Part shown: positions 63,181-64,000 of the stretch, in pieces | Layout of the letters: each line of letters begins with the position of its first letter | Numbering within the stretch: the first letter of the stretch is position 1 | DNA from: Clostridium saccharobutylicum DSM 13864 | GTDB taxonomy: Bacteria; Bacillota; Clostridia; Clostridiales; Clostridiaceae | Direction: 5' to 3' | Assembly: GCF_000473995.1 (NCBI RefSeq) | Contig: NC_022571.1 | Location: 2,945,416-3,009,415, forward strand | DNA: 64,000 bases | Made by a program: the position numbers and the translations under genes | Notes under the pieces: generated by a model | Databases searched by the model: none | The model's input: the letters and a program-made list of their open reading frames with translations, nothing else | What the model was told of the DNA's origin: nothing

Positions 63181-64000
63181 ATTTAATTATTCCTGCATCT
63201 TGCAGCATCCATTCTATATATATTCCATATCCAGTATCCGGTTTATTTATTAAGACATGAGTTACAGCACCTATAATCTTATTGTTTTGTATAATTGGGC
63301 TTCCGCTCATACCTTGAACTATTCCTCCTGTTTTCTCTAACAATCTAGGATCTGTAATCTTTATTACCATACTTTTAGAACCAACAGAAGTTTGATTTAG
63401 AAGTTTCTCAATTTCAATATCAAATTCTTGTGGTCCACTTTCATCAATTGTAGTAATTATTTTTGCTTTTCCTGTAGTTATTTCATCTCTAAATCCTACT
63501 TTAAGAGGTTTTATTTCTTTTCTCATACTTTTAACATCATCTATATTTCCAAAAATACCGCTTTGTGTATTCTTTTGAATATTTCCTTTAGGTGTATTTT
63601 CATTTATAAAAATTCCTTTTAATTCGCCTGGATCGCCCTTTTCTCCTTTTTTAACGCTTATTATAGTAGAATCTAATACATCTCCTTTTTTGATTAAGAA
63701 GGGTTCATTTGTATCACAATCTGTAATAGGATGGCCTAATGCACCAAATTTTTTAGTTTTCTCATCAACAAATGTCATTGTTCCTACACCTGCTGTAGAA
63801 TCTCTAATCCATAATCCTATTTTATAATCTTTATCATTTTCTTTCCTTAAATGAATTACTTTAGTTAATTTTTCTCCACGTCTAAGAATATCTACTTTTA
63901 CATCCTCTTGTTGACATTCTTTTATTGTTTTTAATAAATCAGTAACATTTTCCATGTTTTCGCCATTTACTTTAAGTATTATATCACCGATTTCAAGTCC
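63179..64000 (-). CDS. spoIVB: SpoIVB peptidase, partial (5' end outside window)
   Basis: C-terminal 273 residues of the SpoIVB serine peptidase, the forespore signal protease that triggers pro-sigma-K processing. The frame is open to the window edge: GLEIGDIILKVNGENM is the PDZ domain. Then follow the S55 peptidase features, catalytic His in FGALGHPITD and Ser in GGIVQGMSGSPIIQNNKIIG, and a C-terminal GYGIYIEWMLQDAG. It is followed by a strong terminator and then spo0A. Confidence 0.95.
   Translation of the reverse strand, partial: GLEIGDIILKVNGENMENVTDLLKTIKECQQEDVKVDILRRGEKLTKVIHLRKENDKDYKIGLWIRDSTAGVGTMTFVDEKTKKFGALGHPITDCDTNEPFLIKKGDVLDSTIISVKKGEKGDPGELKGIFINENTPKGNIQKNTQSGIFGNIDDVKSMRKEIKPLKVGFRDEITTGKAKIITTIDESGPQEFDIEIEKLLNQTSVGSKSMVIKITDPRLLEKTGGIVQGMSGSPIIQNNKIIGAVTHVLINKPDTGYGIYIEWMLQDAGIIK

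Noticed and set aside
1-64000. tRNA, rRNA genes or CRISPR arrays
   Set aside because: No cloverleaf-like GC-rich stretch with GGTTCRANTCC, no rRNA segments and no regularly spaced direct repeats were seen; the repeats present are inverted and irregularly placed.

Overview
The window is AT-rich, codes densely and carries only low-GC Firmicute-type genes with strong AGGAGG ribosome binding sites. It holds the spoIVB-spo0A pair, spoIIM, a gerW/ytfJ homologue, clostridial ferredoxin-type redox proteins, an [FeFe]-hydrogenase family protein and anaerobic sulfite reductase. This points to an anaerobic spore-former of Clostridium sensu stricto (cluster I), probably near C. beijerinckii. The species is an inference from sequence style and was not tested.

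Layout. 1-23.8 kb is mostly housekeeping and envelope: an [FeFe]-hydrogenase-like protein, a class B penicillin-binding protein, glyoxalase, ComFB, tRNA nucleotidyltransferase, an RpiR-type regulator, RluB, a Cys/Gly-rich small protein, PlsC, a YjeM-like antiporter, small lipo- and membrane proteins, an unusual two-gene flavin/iron-sulfur oxidoreductase (15.1-17.3 kb), two D,D-carboxypeptidases, DUF2953-GerW and ScpAB. 22.8-43 kb is a molybdenum and nitrate block: a ModE-like regulator, modA-modB-modC broken up by long-hairpin elements, the molybdenum cofactor genes (mog, MOSC, moaA, mobB, moaC, moeA, a MoeA-like paralogue, mobA), a SLAC1/TehA-type channel, a clostridial narA-narB-narC nitrate reductase set, asrABC, a Crp/Fnr regulator and a divergent NarK-type porter. 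The parts fit together as nitrate uptake, reduction to nitrite, and probably siroheme-dependent reduction of nitrite (or sulfite), with Mo uptake and cofactor synthesis alongside. Two matching 16-bp palindromes lie at about -41.5 from plausible starts of asrA and narK and look like the operators of the Crp/Fnr protein. The asrA leader holds an unidentified structured RNA, and a Moco-type riboswitch candidate lies downstream of mobA.

44.8-52.4 kb carries a recombinase homologue lacking several catalytic residues, spoIIM, a candidate small RNA with its own promoter and terminator, a uracil permease, a secreted thioester-domain protein and several very small proteins. 52.4-61.7 kb is an accessory region. 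An IS91-type transposase gene is broken by an IS4-family element, which is itself broken by an IS256-family element; both inner insertions keep perfect target duplications. Next come a membrane protein, a large nuclease-like SEC-C protein, a winged-helix protein and a tyrosine integrase next to spo0A. The window ends in spo0A and a partial spoIVB.

Two families of small, non-coding inverted-repeat elements are scattered between genes. One (about 90-160 bp) has five copies or remnants. The other (about 245 bp, almost entirely one hairpin) has three copies, all in the mod locus.
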